DNA of 64,000 bases. Origin: Peromyscus leucopus. Lineage: Eukaryota; Chordata; Mammalia; Rodentia; Cricetidae. Below, one piece after another: positions 23,588 through 34,233 of the stretch. A program made the position numbers and the translations under genes. The notes beneath the pieces were generated by a model. That model had not been told where the DNA came from, made no database searches, and worked only from the letters and a program-made list of their open reading frames with translations. Numbering within the stretch: the stretch's first letter is position 1; each line of letters begins with the position of its first letter. Location of the stretch: assembly GCF_004664715.2 (NCBI RefSeq), contig NC_051075.1, positions 90,371,709-90,435,708 on the forward strand, written 5' to 3'.

Positions 23588-23803
23588 AAGATTTCTTTTC
23601 ATTTCAAAATTATCCCTATGTATGTGTCTGTGTGTGGGCTTGTACACATAAGTACAGGTGGCTACAGGAGCCAAAAGTTTCACATCCCTGGGAGCTGGAG
23701 TTACAGGCAGTTGTGAACTGCCTGACAGGGGTACTGGGAACTGAACTTTGACCCTCTGCAAGTGCAGTGCATGCTCTTAACTGCTGAGATAGCTCTCCAG
23801 ATC
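23588..23803 (-). mobile_element. B3/B2-type SINE, reverse orientation
   Basis: Minus-strand head ATCTGGAGAGCTATCTCAGC, then AGTTAAGAGCATGCACTGCA, GTTCAGTTCCCAGTACCCCT and CTGTAACTCCAGCTCCCAGG. Confidence 0.92.
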
Positions 23804-23914
23804 CTGATTTCATTATATTTTATTTTCAAGAAAAATAACATATAAAGTAAATTCCACTTGGATTTATGGCACAATCAAATTTCCTAGAATACTTAAAAGT
23901 TTTGTTTTTAATTT

Positions 23915-23932
23915 AATGGTGTGTGTGAATGA

Positions 23933-23979
<47 letters not shown>

Positions 23980-24092
23980 CATACATGCCCTGTACATATA
24001 TAGAAGTCAGAGGACAATTTTTGTGGGTTCTAGGGATGACACTCAGGTCATTAAGCTTGTGTGCTTTTACCAAGTAAGCCATATCATTGCCA
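23915..24092 (-). mobile_element. B3-type SINE, reverse orientation, with (GT)n
   Basis: (GT)n at 23936-23977 followed by AGAAGTCAGAGGACAATTTT, TGTGGGTTCTAGGGATGACA, CTCAGGTCATTAAGCTTGTG and an AAGTAAGCCATATCATTGCC head. Confidence 0.85.
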
Positions 24093-24102
24093 TAAGTGTG
24101 AC

Positions 24103-24397
24103 AGCTCTGAAGGAAAAGGTATCATGTTGGTTGGAAGCCAAGGAATACTTGTGTTACAGCTCGGAAGAGAAAGGTATCCCAATAGTCAGAAGCCAAGACA
24201 TACATCCAGCTCGGAAGAGAAAGGGGATCCTGGCAGTCAGAAGCCACGAAATACCTCCAGCTCTGAAGGGAAGTGTATCCTGGCTGTCAGAAGCTAAGTA
24301 TTACCTGAAGCTCAGAAGGGAAAGGGGTATGTCAGCAGTTGGAGGCCAAGGAATACCTATAGCTCTGAAGTGTAAAGTATCCCAACAGAAGTGTTAC
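24103..24397. repeat. Minisatellite, six units of about 50 bp
   Basis: Units start with AGCTCTGAAGGGAAAGG / AGCTCGGAAGAGAAAGG at 24103, 24158, 24208, 24259, 24309 and 24361 (spacings 55, 50, 51, 50, 52). Each continues with GTATCCTGGCAGTCAGAAGC and CAAGGAATACCT. The unit resembles no SINE that I know. Confidence 0.88.
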
Positions 24398-25190
24398 AGC
24401 TCTGTTCTGGCAGGGATCAGTTTCCCTAGCAAAGTGTTACAGTCCTTGCTCCAAAGGTTTTCCTAATGAATATAACAACTTTGCTCGGCAGGGGAGGGTT
24501 CCCCCTGCCCCCAGTGAGGTTATTACAGCTCTGCTCCCCTCTGCTCTGGAGAAGAGTTACAGCTCTGTTCAGCACCCGGGAGTGTACCAGCTCTGCTTCA
24601 GGAAGGGAAAGTTTTCCCAGGTAAAGTGTTACAGTTTTACTCTACTCCGGCAAAAGTTGTTACATGTCTGCTATGCTAAGAGAATTTCCCCCACAGAAAT
24701 GTAGCAGTTCTGTACCACTTCAGTGAGAGCCATTACAACTCTGCTCTGCTCCACTCTGGGGAAAGAAAGTCCTTACAACAAACCTCACTGGAGATTTACT
24801 GGGAGAGAGGAATCCAGGAGAATGGCTGCCTCTGCCAGGGTGGGAAAAGGGCAGGCCCCAAACTGAACAAGTACAGGGTTTATATGTGGTTTCTTAGGGG
24901 CAGAGCTTTCCTGGGTGGAGAGTTTCAGGGTGGTCCTTCTGCCAGGGTGGAACAAGCTCCGAGATTGGCTGGATTTTGTGCTCAGGGATTGGTTGGATTT
25001 CAATTTCTGAGTTGGTTAGGGACAGGGTGTGTTTCCTTGGCTCTGGTCTCGGGTCCAGGACGTTCTTTCTCTGGCCCTTTTTACCCTACAACTTTATCTC
25101 AAATTTCAAGACCTTCTTGGCTATTAGGCTACCATACTAGGAGCCACCATATTGGGAGCCGCCATATTGGAGAGCCCTTCTGCCAGTCTT
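24398..25190. repeat. LTR-like region with irregular GTTACAGCTCTGCTC repeats
   Basis: From 24394 to about 24780 the motif GTTACAGCTCTGCTC recurs irregularly (24394, 24439, 24520, 24546, 24587, 24630 and weaker copies). The region then becomes G-rich and runs to three 15-bp units ending in CCATATTGG at 25127-25170. The organisation suggests an endogenous retroviral LTR and its tandem repeats. I could not find both termini or a target-site duplication. Confidence 0.5.
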
Positions 25191-25469
25191 TTTCCCCTCA
25201 TCACAAGTTTGCTTTCCTGCCTGAGAAAGCAGAATGTTCCCTCTGTCCTCACAAGGACTCTCAGGCTATACCTCTTTCTTCAATAGCTGCATGTTTAGAA
25301 TTTCTGATCCAGTGTCTAGATATTGTGTCACCCCTTGTAGTGAATGGGAGAATATTAAAATGCATATCCACCCGGCTTTATCAGCTGCAAACTCTGACGT
25401 CCAATGAAATGGATTTCTTTACCATTCCTAAGGATATTTAATAGAACTGATTTGTGTGAAGCAACGTGT

Positions 25470-25665
25470 GTGTGTCATAGTCTGTGTGAATTTATATAAC
25501 ACACAGGCATGCAGTTGCCTGTGGAGGCCAGACAAGGGTGGTGGATCCTCTGGAGCTGGAGTTACAGGTGGTTGTGAACCTGCCAATATGGAAGCTGGGA
25601 ACTGAACCTAGTTCCCCTGCAAGAGCACCAAGTGCCCTTAACCACTGAACCATCTCTGCAGCCCC
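25470..25665 (-). mobile_element. B3-type SINE, reverse orientation
   Basis: Minus-strand head GGGGCTGCAGAGATGGTTCA, GTGGTTAAGGGCACTTGGTG, CAGTTCCCAGCTTCCATATT, GTAACTCCAGCTCCAGAGGA. Confidence 0.93.
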
Positions 25666-25924
25666 AATGACTGTTAATTTTTAATTCTTTAAATTATTTT
25701 CCCTTGGTACAGCAGAATTTTTGAGAGTTCACAATATCCTGTAGTTACATTACCTATACCTTTTGAATGTAATTACATGGTTTGGCAAGTAAGAGAGAAT
25801 TTTGAATAAAGTAGAAGAAACCACCTCATGGAATTCAGATCATGTGACTCTATAGCTTCTTTCCTATTCATCATGAGCCATTCTGCAAGATGTCAGTTCA
25901 AAACTGACTTTAAAACTATTCTTA

Positions 25925-26101
25925 GGCTGGGCAGTGGTGGCACACATCTTTAACCCCAGCACTCGGGAGACAGAGCCAGGTGGATCTCTGGGAGTTCAAG
26001 GCCAGCCTGGTCTACAGAGCGAGATCCAGGACAGGCACCAAAACTACATAGAGAAACCCTGTCTCAAAAAAGAAACAAAAACCAAAACAAAACAAAACAA
26101 A
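25925..26101 (+). mobile_element. B1 SINE with 13-bp TSD
   Basis: GGCTGGGCAGTGGTGGCACA, GGGAGTTCAAGGCCAGCCTG, AGATCCAGGACAGGCACCAA, long A-rich tail with CAAAA units. Flanked by AAAACTATTCTTA at 25912-25924 and 26102-26114. The AGGACAGGCACCAAAACTAC variant is of the cricetid type. Confidence 0.97.
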
Positions 26102-27221
26102 AAAACTATTCTTAAGCTGTCAGTTGATCTATAACTTGTTATTAAATACACACAACTGTGATTTTAAAAAGTTACTTTTCAATTGATCACTCAGTATGCT
26201 AACATAAAATATATAATCTATATTAAGGACTGTGGTAAGTATTTCAGACTAAAAAAGACAAAACGTCTGCCCTTGGGAAGGTCATAGTTTAACCAGGAGC
26301 CAGGTACTAGTGAAATATTCACCATTATTTATGTAAATGTGAACATCATAACTTCTATAGAGATGAGACTGTGCTTGAGATGGCTATTTTATTTTGTCAA
26401 CAAATGCAGAGAAATGTCTCCTAAGGAATTATTTTTTGTAACAGATCTGCCAAACAAGGTGGAAAGAGGAGACAGCTAGAAAGGGCTGGGAGGAGCTGTT
26501 TTGATTTACAAAGTGCAAAACAACTAATGTATAGCAAAATATTTGCCTTTAAACTATTAAATTTAAATATTCAAGACTGGTCCTGTAACTGCCTGGCCTG
26601 TGATTGGAGGTTACATTTCTCTACGGGCTGCCTTCAGTGACCTTATCTGTTTTGTGTCTGTGTGCTCACTCACTTGGTGTCTCCCAGCAAACACATTTCC
26701 TTTCTCACTGTAAACTGGCTTCTCTTAGGCTGCTTTTATTGGTCACCATTTAGCATCAACTGTTTCTCCTGCTGGCAAGTCCCCAGAAAGTTCCAAAAGA
26801 AGAAGCACACGTCCATCTTTAGCTCTTTTATTGTGCTCATGATATTTTAGTCACGAAACACTCTCTAGCTGGCAGGCTTGACATACATATTCAGTAGCAT
26901 CTAAATATTGTTGTTGCATCTATTATATAAGCTGAAAAAAATGAACTCTTCACTTAACAGATGGCTCCAAAATGTATAAAACTTATAATTCTCAAAACAT
27001 TTGGGGGTTTTGTAATAAAAAAATAATCCAAGTTGATTCTATGAGTGATTTGATTGCTCACATAATGGCTACTGCCTCCTTTTTGTTTTTGTTTTTCCTT
27101 CTAATTTTCTAGCCTCATTATACAGGGTTCAGCTACTCTCAGAAGTCAAGTGTCAGCTGAAGTTTACTTTCAGAGAAGCTTATATGTGGAAAGCATTGCT
27201 GGGTTCACTGTTAAAAGTTAT

Positions 27222-27266
27222 CTGAGAGAAAGAGAGAGAGAGAGGGGGGTGGGTAGAGAGAGAGAG
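27222..27266. repeat. (GA)n tract
   Basis: AGAGAGAGAG runs interrupted by GGGGGGTGGGT. Confidence 0.93.
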
Positions 27267-28042
27267 TTCAGTCAGTCCTGTCCCAAATAAACAGAGGGTG
27301 ATGAAGTCATCAAAACAGGGCTGGGGATTGACCTCTTGTCCTAAGACTCTGTTGCTGGCTAACTCCTGCATTCCATCTTATACATGTGTGCTTAGAATTG
27401 AACTTTGAGGCCTATGCCCTTAAAAATAGTTTGAGTAGGAAACATGGAAAGTACATGATGGGGGGGGGGGGTAATTTCATGTTCATTGACAGTAAAACCA
27501 GTATGCTGCTTTAGTTGGTAGCGATAGATGTGTTGTTCATAAGAGAGGAACAGGGTAAGTTTCAAGTGATCTGTTCAGCTCTTGGACTATTTGGTGGGAG
27601 AGCACTTAAAGCTCCGAGACTCTCCCAGGCAGTGAGTGGGGAAGATAGTGTTGCATTACAACCCGGCCCATATTTGCTTTGGGGGTCAAAATCTCCAAAC
27701 AATGGCTGGAGCTGCACAGAATATCTGAATTGTGTAAAGTCTGTGTCTAAATAAATTCCTTGTGTCTCTTCATGACCCTGATTCTTCTTTTGAAATATGT
27801 ATAGAAAGAGATTCCAAAATAAACCATCTGTTTGCTTCTAGAAAAATTTCTCATGCCTATAATCAAACTGGGACCTAAACATAGTTTTCCAGTTTCTAAG
27901 ACTTTGTACTCACCAAGTGTAAGCATGCATATTTTAAGAACAAAGACTTTAAATGGAGATTGATTAGTCCAGTCAACATATGGGGTCCTTATTCTCATTT
28001 CCTAGATTTACATAATCATAGTCCTTATCTTATCTCTAAGAT

Positions 28043-28637
28043 TGTGGTGATATATTGTGTCCCCAAATACATTGTGTACCCTAATAAAGCTTATATGAGG
28101 GTTTTTCTTATATTAGTTATAACTTTTTTATTTTTCATTTTATACAAAAAAAAAGGGAAATGTGGTGCTACATTGTATCCTCCAATATATTGTGTACCCT
28201 AATAAAGCTTATCTGAGGATCAGAGGAAAAAGCCAGCCACTTTAGTAAATATAGAGTTCAGGCAGTGGTAGTACACACCTTTAATCCTAGCATTAAGGAG
28301 GCAAAGATTCATCCAGATCTCTATGAGTTCAAGGCCACACTATGAACAGAGCCATGTATGGTGGCACATGCCTTAAATTCCAATACTAGTTAACCATAAA
28401 GGTCTGGAAGTCTGTACAGACAGACAGGAAGTAACAGAGATAAGAAGGAAGAGGAAGTGATGTAGCTGGGCAGAGAGAGGAAGTGAGATTGCCGGGACAG
28501 AAAGGCATATAAGTAGGTCTCTTTGGAGGCTGAGGATTGGTACTGTGAGATTGGCTGTAGCTTGTCCTGTTCCTCTGATCCTCATATAAGCTTTATTAGA
28601 GTACACAATATATTGGGGGATACAATATATCATCACA
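28043..28637 (+). mobile_element. Minimal remnant provirus (deleted 5' LTR, polypurine tract, full 3' LTR) with 6-bp TSD
   Basis: TAAGAT flanks it at 28037-28042 and 28638-28643. 28043-28100 matches the first 58 bp of the LTR that begins at 28161 (51 of 58 by hand count). 28101-28160 is internal sequence ending in a polypurine tract (nine A, GGG, AAA). 28161-28637 is a 477-bp LTR, TGTGGTG...CATCACA, with TATA-like CATATAAG at 28506 and B1-like sequence near 28255-28385. Almost all of the internal genome is gone, so it cannot encode anything. Confidence 0.85.
28161..28637 (+). repeat. LTR with 66-bp inverted ends
   Basis: The first 66 bp (28161-28226) and the reverse complement of the last 66 bp (28572-28637) agree at 60 of 66 positions by hand count. 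Both arms contain CTAATAAAGCTTAT-type sequence. This is far longer than the usual few-base LTR inverted termini. Confidence 0.9.
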
Positions 28638-28886
28638 TAAGATGATATGTAGAATTACCTCAATGTTGATACTTTTTTCCTTAGAGGTGTTCATACCCCC
28701 TTGCTTTGATGTATGCCTACAATTTCTCAAATTATTGAACTGCTTATGATCCACAGGTCTTTGAGGAATAACTATCTTCTATAGACAACTGATGGAAACA
28801 TCTCTAGATCCTGCCAGAACTTCAGGAAACCGTCCATTCTCTGTAGCTAGAGTTTTCCTGCCTTGCCCACAGTCAAGACAAATCTT

Positions 28887-29364
28887 TGTCACCGGCCAGT
28901 CCCACAGATTCTCAGACCCAACTAAGTAAACACAGAGCCTTATATTGTTTACAAACTGTATGGCTGTGGCAGGCTTCTTGCTAACTGTTCTTATAGCTTA
29001 AATTAATCCATTTCCACAAATCTATACCCTGCCACATGGCTCGTGGCTTACCGGCATCTTTTCATGCTGCTTGTTAGGGTGGCAGCTGGCAGTGACTCCT
29101 TCTGCTTTCCTGTTCTTTTATTTCTCCTCTCTGTTAGTCCTGCCTATACTTCCTGCCTAGCCACGGGCCAATCAGTGTTTTATTTATTGACCAATCAGAG
29201 CAACTTGACATACAGACCATCCCCCAGCACAGCCAAGTACAGACCATCTCAGACACCTGCACTCAGGCCCATGGTCCTAATTATCCTCTATGTGGACCTG
29301 CTGGGTAAAGCCACAAGGAACCCGAGAACGGGCTCCCATAGGACATACAGAACATCCCACAGCA
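28887..29364 (-). mobile_element. mys-like LTR, reverse orientation, with extra 3' segment
   Basis: 28887-29229 is 343 bp from TG to CA, the same length as the LTR at 6207-6549, and shares its layout (TAAACACAGAGCCTTATATT; TAATCCATTTCCACAAATCT; GCCACATGGCTCGTGGCTTA; TTAGTCCTGCCTATACTTCC; CCAATCAG). The end motif GACATACAGACCATCCCCCA recurs at 29342-29364. A near-match pair ATCTTT / ATCTCT at 28882 and 29365 could be the target-site duplication, which would make it a solo LTR with an extra ~135 bp. Confidence 0.7.
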
Positions 29365-29989
29365 ATCTCTAAAGCCTTTCTTCCTCCATCCCCTGTGACT
29401 TCAGGGTCTCATCACTCTGACCCTGGCATCTCAGTCAGATCCCAAGCCTCCTCCTGCCCTCATTCCTGAGGTGCTGTCAAAACTTTGTCCATTCTCACTT
29501 CTGTCTTTCCCCCTTTCTTCTGCTTCTCACACCTACAACTCCAGAGCATCATCTCCATGGAAATCTTAGAAGGTGATGGTCCTTACAAACTTCCTGGTTC
29601 CCACTACCTAAGATCTGTCCAAACTCAAAACCTCTCTCTCCCCTCTCTGCCAGGTAAAATTTCTCTCGGTACATAAATCCTTCCTTAAGCCTCATTCATA
29701 GTGACACCAATTTCAACATTGTTTAAATGAACAACTAGCCAGTCTTCATGGAGGAGCCATCAACATGGGGTGTTACTGCTCTTCAGAGAACAGGAAGACC
29801 CCAGCACCTTGACACTTGTCATGGCATAAGTAATTGAAAGCCTGAATCAACATCTAGGAAATGGATTCCTGACCTTCTGGAAACATAGGAACAGCTTCAT
29901 AGTTAGTCAATTTCAAATATGCATTTAGCTGCTCTATTCTAACACATAAAATTCCAAAGTGACCATGAGCCTCCAATTCTACTTTCCAG

Positions 29990-30880
29990 TGCTGTATATG
30001 CAAATGGAATTTTTTTATTGGAAACATTTTTTCAGACAAAATATTCTGATCATGGTTTCCCCACCCTCAACTCTTACCACATCTTCCCCACCTCCCCACC
30101 GTCCCAGCTCTACACCTTCTTTCTCTCTCTCTCTTTAGAAAACAAACATGCAAATAAAAAAGCAAACAAACCAGGGTATATATTTTAAAAAGAAAATAAA
30201 CACATATACAAAGAAAAAAAACCCCAACCAACTAAACAAGAAAAAAAAAAACCACAAAATCAGAAACCATAAAATAGAAGGAAAATACCAGTAAGTTTAA
30301 AAAAAATACCCACACAAAGCATTATGAGACAAAAAGTCTACAAAAGTACCATTGGGTACATCTTATGTTGGCTATCTACTGCTGGGCCTGGGAACTGCCC
30401 TTAAATATGGTTAATATATCTAGTTAGCATCCACTGAAGAAAACTGATTTTTCCTTTGCAAGTGTTTATCACTTGCAGAGAGCTTCTTGGTGAGAGACGA
30501 GAGCATGTGTCTTCTTCCACCTCTTACCACTGGGATCACATGTGGCTCGAACCCGTGCCAGCCTTGTGCATGCTGCCACACTCACTCTGTGAGTTCATGT
30601 GTGCATCAGTCCTGCTGCGTCTGAAAGACACTGTTTCCTTGGTGTCCTCCATCTCTTCTGACTCTTAGAACCTTTCTGCCTTCTCTTCCACATAGTTCTC
30701 TGAGCCTTGAGGGGAGTGGTTTGATGAAGACATCCCATTCAGTACTGAGTGTTCCAAAGTCTCTCACTCTCTGTACGTTGTCCAGTGTGGGTCTCTGTGT
30801 TAGTTCCCATCTACTGCAATGTCTATGGTAATGATGTCTGAATGTCTCTAGGAGTCACTCGTCCTCAGTGTACCCAATCT
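29990..30880 (-). mobile_element. Rodent L1 3' fragment, reverse orientation
   Basis: A-rich CAAAC/AAAC block at 30130-30300, then AGTACCATTGGGTACATCTT, GTTGGCTATCTACTGCTGGG, AGCTTCTTGGTGAGAGACGA, CTGTGAGTTCATGTGTGCAT, GGTTTGATGAAGACATCCCA and CCAAAGTCTCTCACTCTCTG, which is familiar antisense L1 sequence. Open frames here are L1 antisense remnants. Confidence 0.8.
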
Positions 30881-30889
30881 CATTTACAA

Positions 30890-31690
30890 ATAGAATCTTA
30901 TATGATGGTAATGCTGGCATTGGTGCATTTCAGTATTGCTGCTGCATTTTGAAAGATCCTGGTATGTTCATCATTACATAATAATCCACTAAACTGTAAC
31001 TATCTTGATTTTCCCTGCTTCCTATTTTTAGGTAATCAGGTTGTTAGCATTCTTTCAAGTGTAATGGATAGTGTTGCATACTTGTATTTTGTTTTTTTCC
31101 TTATTTTGTTTATACCTTTGGGTGAATTACTAGGAATTACTGACTCAAAGAAGATGAATGCTGCATGCCTTTTGGGACTCACTGCCAAATTATTTCCCCA
31201 TGTTTTCAAGCGTGTGCACTGCCATGAGCAATAGATGGCTATTCTTCAGCATACCACTAGCTAAACAGAGCACTGCAACGACTTTAAGTTTGCTGTTGTG
31301 ATTACAAAATTGAAGCTCCTGGCCTAGACTTTGAATTCATGTCATAACTGAGGAATTGAGCACCTGTTTTATGTGTGTTGAGTAATTTTTACTTCTTCCT
31401 ATTATTTTACTTTTGTTCTTACCCTTCAGCGTTGGTCTTCAATTCATTCAAGACTGTTTGAAGCTTTACGGATTATTTACAAACTTCAGGTTTTCATTTT
31501 TAAAACATTTATCCACATAATTTTTCCTCAAGGCATTTTTCATTGAATCCATTTTATTTTTGTTGTAGAGGTTTATATAATTTGTCTCTATTTTGATTCA
31601 TTTAGCTCAAGTGTTATCCAGGAAAACAATCATTAGTCTATCAAATATATATATAGTGTTAATTCTCTAATCCCTCTGGTCTTCATTTTG
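30890..31690 (-). mobile_element. Old L1-like sequence, diverged
   Basis: CTTTGGGTGAATTACTAGGA, ACTGCCAAATTATTTCCCCA and the T-rich context resemble the antisense 3' part of ancient mammalian L1. Too diverged for firm assignment by eye. Confidence 0.5.
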
Positions 31691-31699
31691 GTATTGAAA

Positions 31700-31980
31700 A
31701 CAACCCTGTCTGTGCAACCATGAGGACCTGTGCTTGGATCCCTTGAGCCCATGCAAAGAAAAACCAGATGTGATTGGCTGTAACCCCAGAGCTGTTGAGG
31801 GGTGAAGACAGAAGGATCACTGGGGTCTGCTCACCACAAGCCTAGCTAGCTATCAGTTCAATGGGAGCTCTTGTCACAAGGGAAAAAGACAGAGTCATAG
31901 AGCAGAACATCCAACTCCCTCTTCTAGCTTCCTTATGCACACAGGTGTGGACATGCACAAACATGCTTGCATACAACTCA
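31700..31980 (+). mobile_element. B4/RSINE-type SINE
   Basis: CATGAGGACCTGTGCTTGGA, GTGATTGGCTGTAACCCCAG, AGACAGAAGGATCACTGGGG, GCTTCCTTATGCACACAGG. Long SINE with an internal B1-like part and a CA-rich end. The head is diverged. Confidence 0.75.
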
Positions 31981-32993
31981 CACAAAAAGTTCAGCAGTTG
32001 AAGGTGTATGGAAAATAGAAGCTATGATCATGACAGCAACCTCTTGGGTGTGTGAGGAAGAGGAAGCTGTGGAAGAAACCTTTCACATGGAGAACATGGT
32101 TTTCAGTGGCTACAAAGAAGAAATGGGAATGACATGGGGTGTCAGGTGTCTAAGAGAAAAGGAGCCTTTCTCGAGAAGCTTGCCTGTCTGTGCATAGCTC
32201 AAGAGGCTATGTTTCCAGAAATGCAGCAGCCATCAAAGTCACCCCCAAGTGAGTGGGGTTAGGGCCCTTGTCTTGTGAATCTGAAGAATGAAATTCACAC
32301 ACCATGAAGGGTGAGTTTTGGAAAGAAGGATTTTATCCTAAGAAACTTGACAGAGAGAAAGGCAGAGCTCATCTACAGCAGGGGGTGGGGAGGGTGTCCC
32401 AGGAGTGGGCTACCATCGAGTCTCATGGCCTCGGAGTTAATAAAGCTTTAGAGGGAAGAGGAAAGAAAGAGGGGGTGATTCGGATGAAACAGGTTCAGTT
32501 TCCACCCCAAGTATCCAGGTGCCTCACAATGACATCATCAGTTTGAATTCCAGAAAAAGGTACCCTGTTAAGTTAAAAGAGATGAGAAACATAGATCCTC
32601 TTCTCTGATATCTCCAGTCTTTTTGGCCATGGTAGAACCAGAGACCTTTTGGATTAAATACTTCTGGCATCTCTGGCCTCTGCCCAAGGAAATTTGTGGC
32701 TTTTAGTCAAGAAATAAACTGGTCATGAAGGGGGGGAGCTTTTTCACCCTAAAACTGCCTAGTCAATGTCTTCCTCCGGTCCTCATCAAATCTAGGATTT
32801 CATAAGAAGGAAGACGTTTTTCAAAGAGTAAAATGTCTGAGGTGGGTAATTTAAAAGAATGATTTTATTCACAGGGAGCTGAATCACAAGATGGAACAGC
32901 TGAGGTGGGAGGGAAGAACTGAGAGAGAGAAGGCAGAGGCCGAGTGCCAAAGTGTCAGGTCTGCCATCTCACAGTTGTGTTGTTTTGTAGATC

Positions 32994-33001
32994 ACACACA
33001 C

Positions 33002-33048
<47 letters not shown>
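32994..33048. repeat. (CA)n microsatellite
   Basis: CA run with a single CCTA interruption near its start. Confidence 0.97.
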
Positions 33049-33050
<2 letters not shown>

Positions 33051-34081
33051 GAAGGTAGCAGAGATGAGTAAGACAAAGAGACGATGTGTGGAAGAGCACA
33101 AGTCAGCCTCTATATAGTAAGACTTTCCAGTCTGCTGTGCCGTTTATGTTCTACTGAAGTGCTAAGACAGCGCCTGATTGCCTGGGACTGTCAGTACTGG
33201 GCATTGTCACTGTGTGTGCAACCTTTAGCAGACCCCTCATGAAAAACAGTATCGTAGAATTACAGTTTCCCTTTTGAACACCTCGTGCAGCTGAATGAGC
33301 ACTTTTTACTGTAGTTCTCCATATTTCTTATTTCATTCATGAACTTTCTGCTGTTTCCTGCTCGTGTGTTCAGTTTTCCTTTTTTAAACATTTGAGAATG
33401 TCACACATGCATATAATGTGTTTTGATCACCTGCACCTCCTCCCTTCTGATCTCTCCCAACTTCACTTGTTCTCTTTTTAGATGCACGGCATTCACTTGG
33501 TGCTACCTGTAGGTGCATGCTCTAGAACTCAGAAGACAGGAGTAGGTCATGGTGGGGCTGGGTTTCAAGGGAAGGGGATACAATGCAGGGGGTATGGAGG
33601 GCAAAGGGGGAAGGAGGAAAGAGGAGGAATGAAATGGGTGGAGGGTGGAATGCAGGGTAAAAGACGGAATACAGGGACAGACAGCCAGTACTAAAGAGCT
33701 TTGAAAAGACCATGTGAAGGGTAGACAATTTCTAAAATATACAGTGTATTCATCATTTCTTAGTTATTTGCAAGAAATTTTTTAGGAGCAGAGAAAACTT
33801 GCCCTGAGTCATCTTTGCCTCCCATACAGCTCCAGGGATCTTTAAGTTGACATCTTAGTGATCTCTTAATACCGTTTTCCATCCTTAAAAATAAACACTA
33901 TGATATACTGTAATTATTATAAGTATTAATTATAATACCAATAAATTAAATTTGATGGTAATGTTAATTATAAATATTCATTATTAATAATTATAAATAT
34001 TAACTAAAGTGTTATAATTAATATACTTACCAGTTTGTTTTTTAATAGAATGTAATATTGATAAGAAAAGGTGAAAATTCA

Positions 34082-34233
34082 GCTGGGTGGTGGTACATGG
34101 CTTTAATCCCAGCACTTGAGAGGCAGAGCCAGGCAGATATCTGTGAGTTCAAGGCCAGCTTGGCCTCCAGAGCAAGATCTAGGACAGGCACCAAAACTAC
34201 ACAGAGAAATTCTGTCTTGAAGAACAAAACAAA
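34082..34233 (+). mobile_element. B1 SINE with 16-bp TSD
   Basis: GCTGGGTGGTGGTACATGGC, GTGAGTTCAAGGCCAGCTTG, TCTAGGACAGGCACCAAAAC, A-rich tail. Flanked by AAAAGGTGAAAATTCA at 34066-34081 and 34234-34249. Confidence 0.97.

Noticed and set aside
24103..24397. CRISPR-like appearance of regularly spaced repeats
   Set aside because: The whole unit is repeated with divergence, with no unique spacers, and the context is a mammalian intron. It is a minisatellite.
23933..24466. 178-codon + strand open frame
   Set aside because: It begins in the (GT)n tail of a SINE and is kept open by the ~50-bp minisatellite. The repetition explains the length.
24884..25441. 186-codon + strand open frame, the longest in the window
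   Set aside because: It starts in LTR-like sequence, runs across the YY1-like repeats and into ordinary intron. The peptide is Gly/Ser/Leu-rich without domain features, and no splice or promoter context supports it.
28161..28637. MITE-type DNA transposon, because of the 66-bp inverted ends
   Set aside because: The polypurine tract directly upstream, TG...CA ends, TATA-like motif and the related solo LTR with a 6-bp duplication favour an LTR. The DNA-transposon reading is kept only as a minor alternative.
32280..32800. Possible LTR (AATAAAGC at 32439, GACATCATCAG at 32531)
   Set aside because: No matching TG/CA ends or target duplication could be identified.
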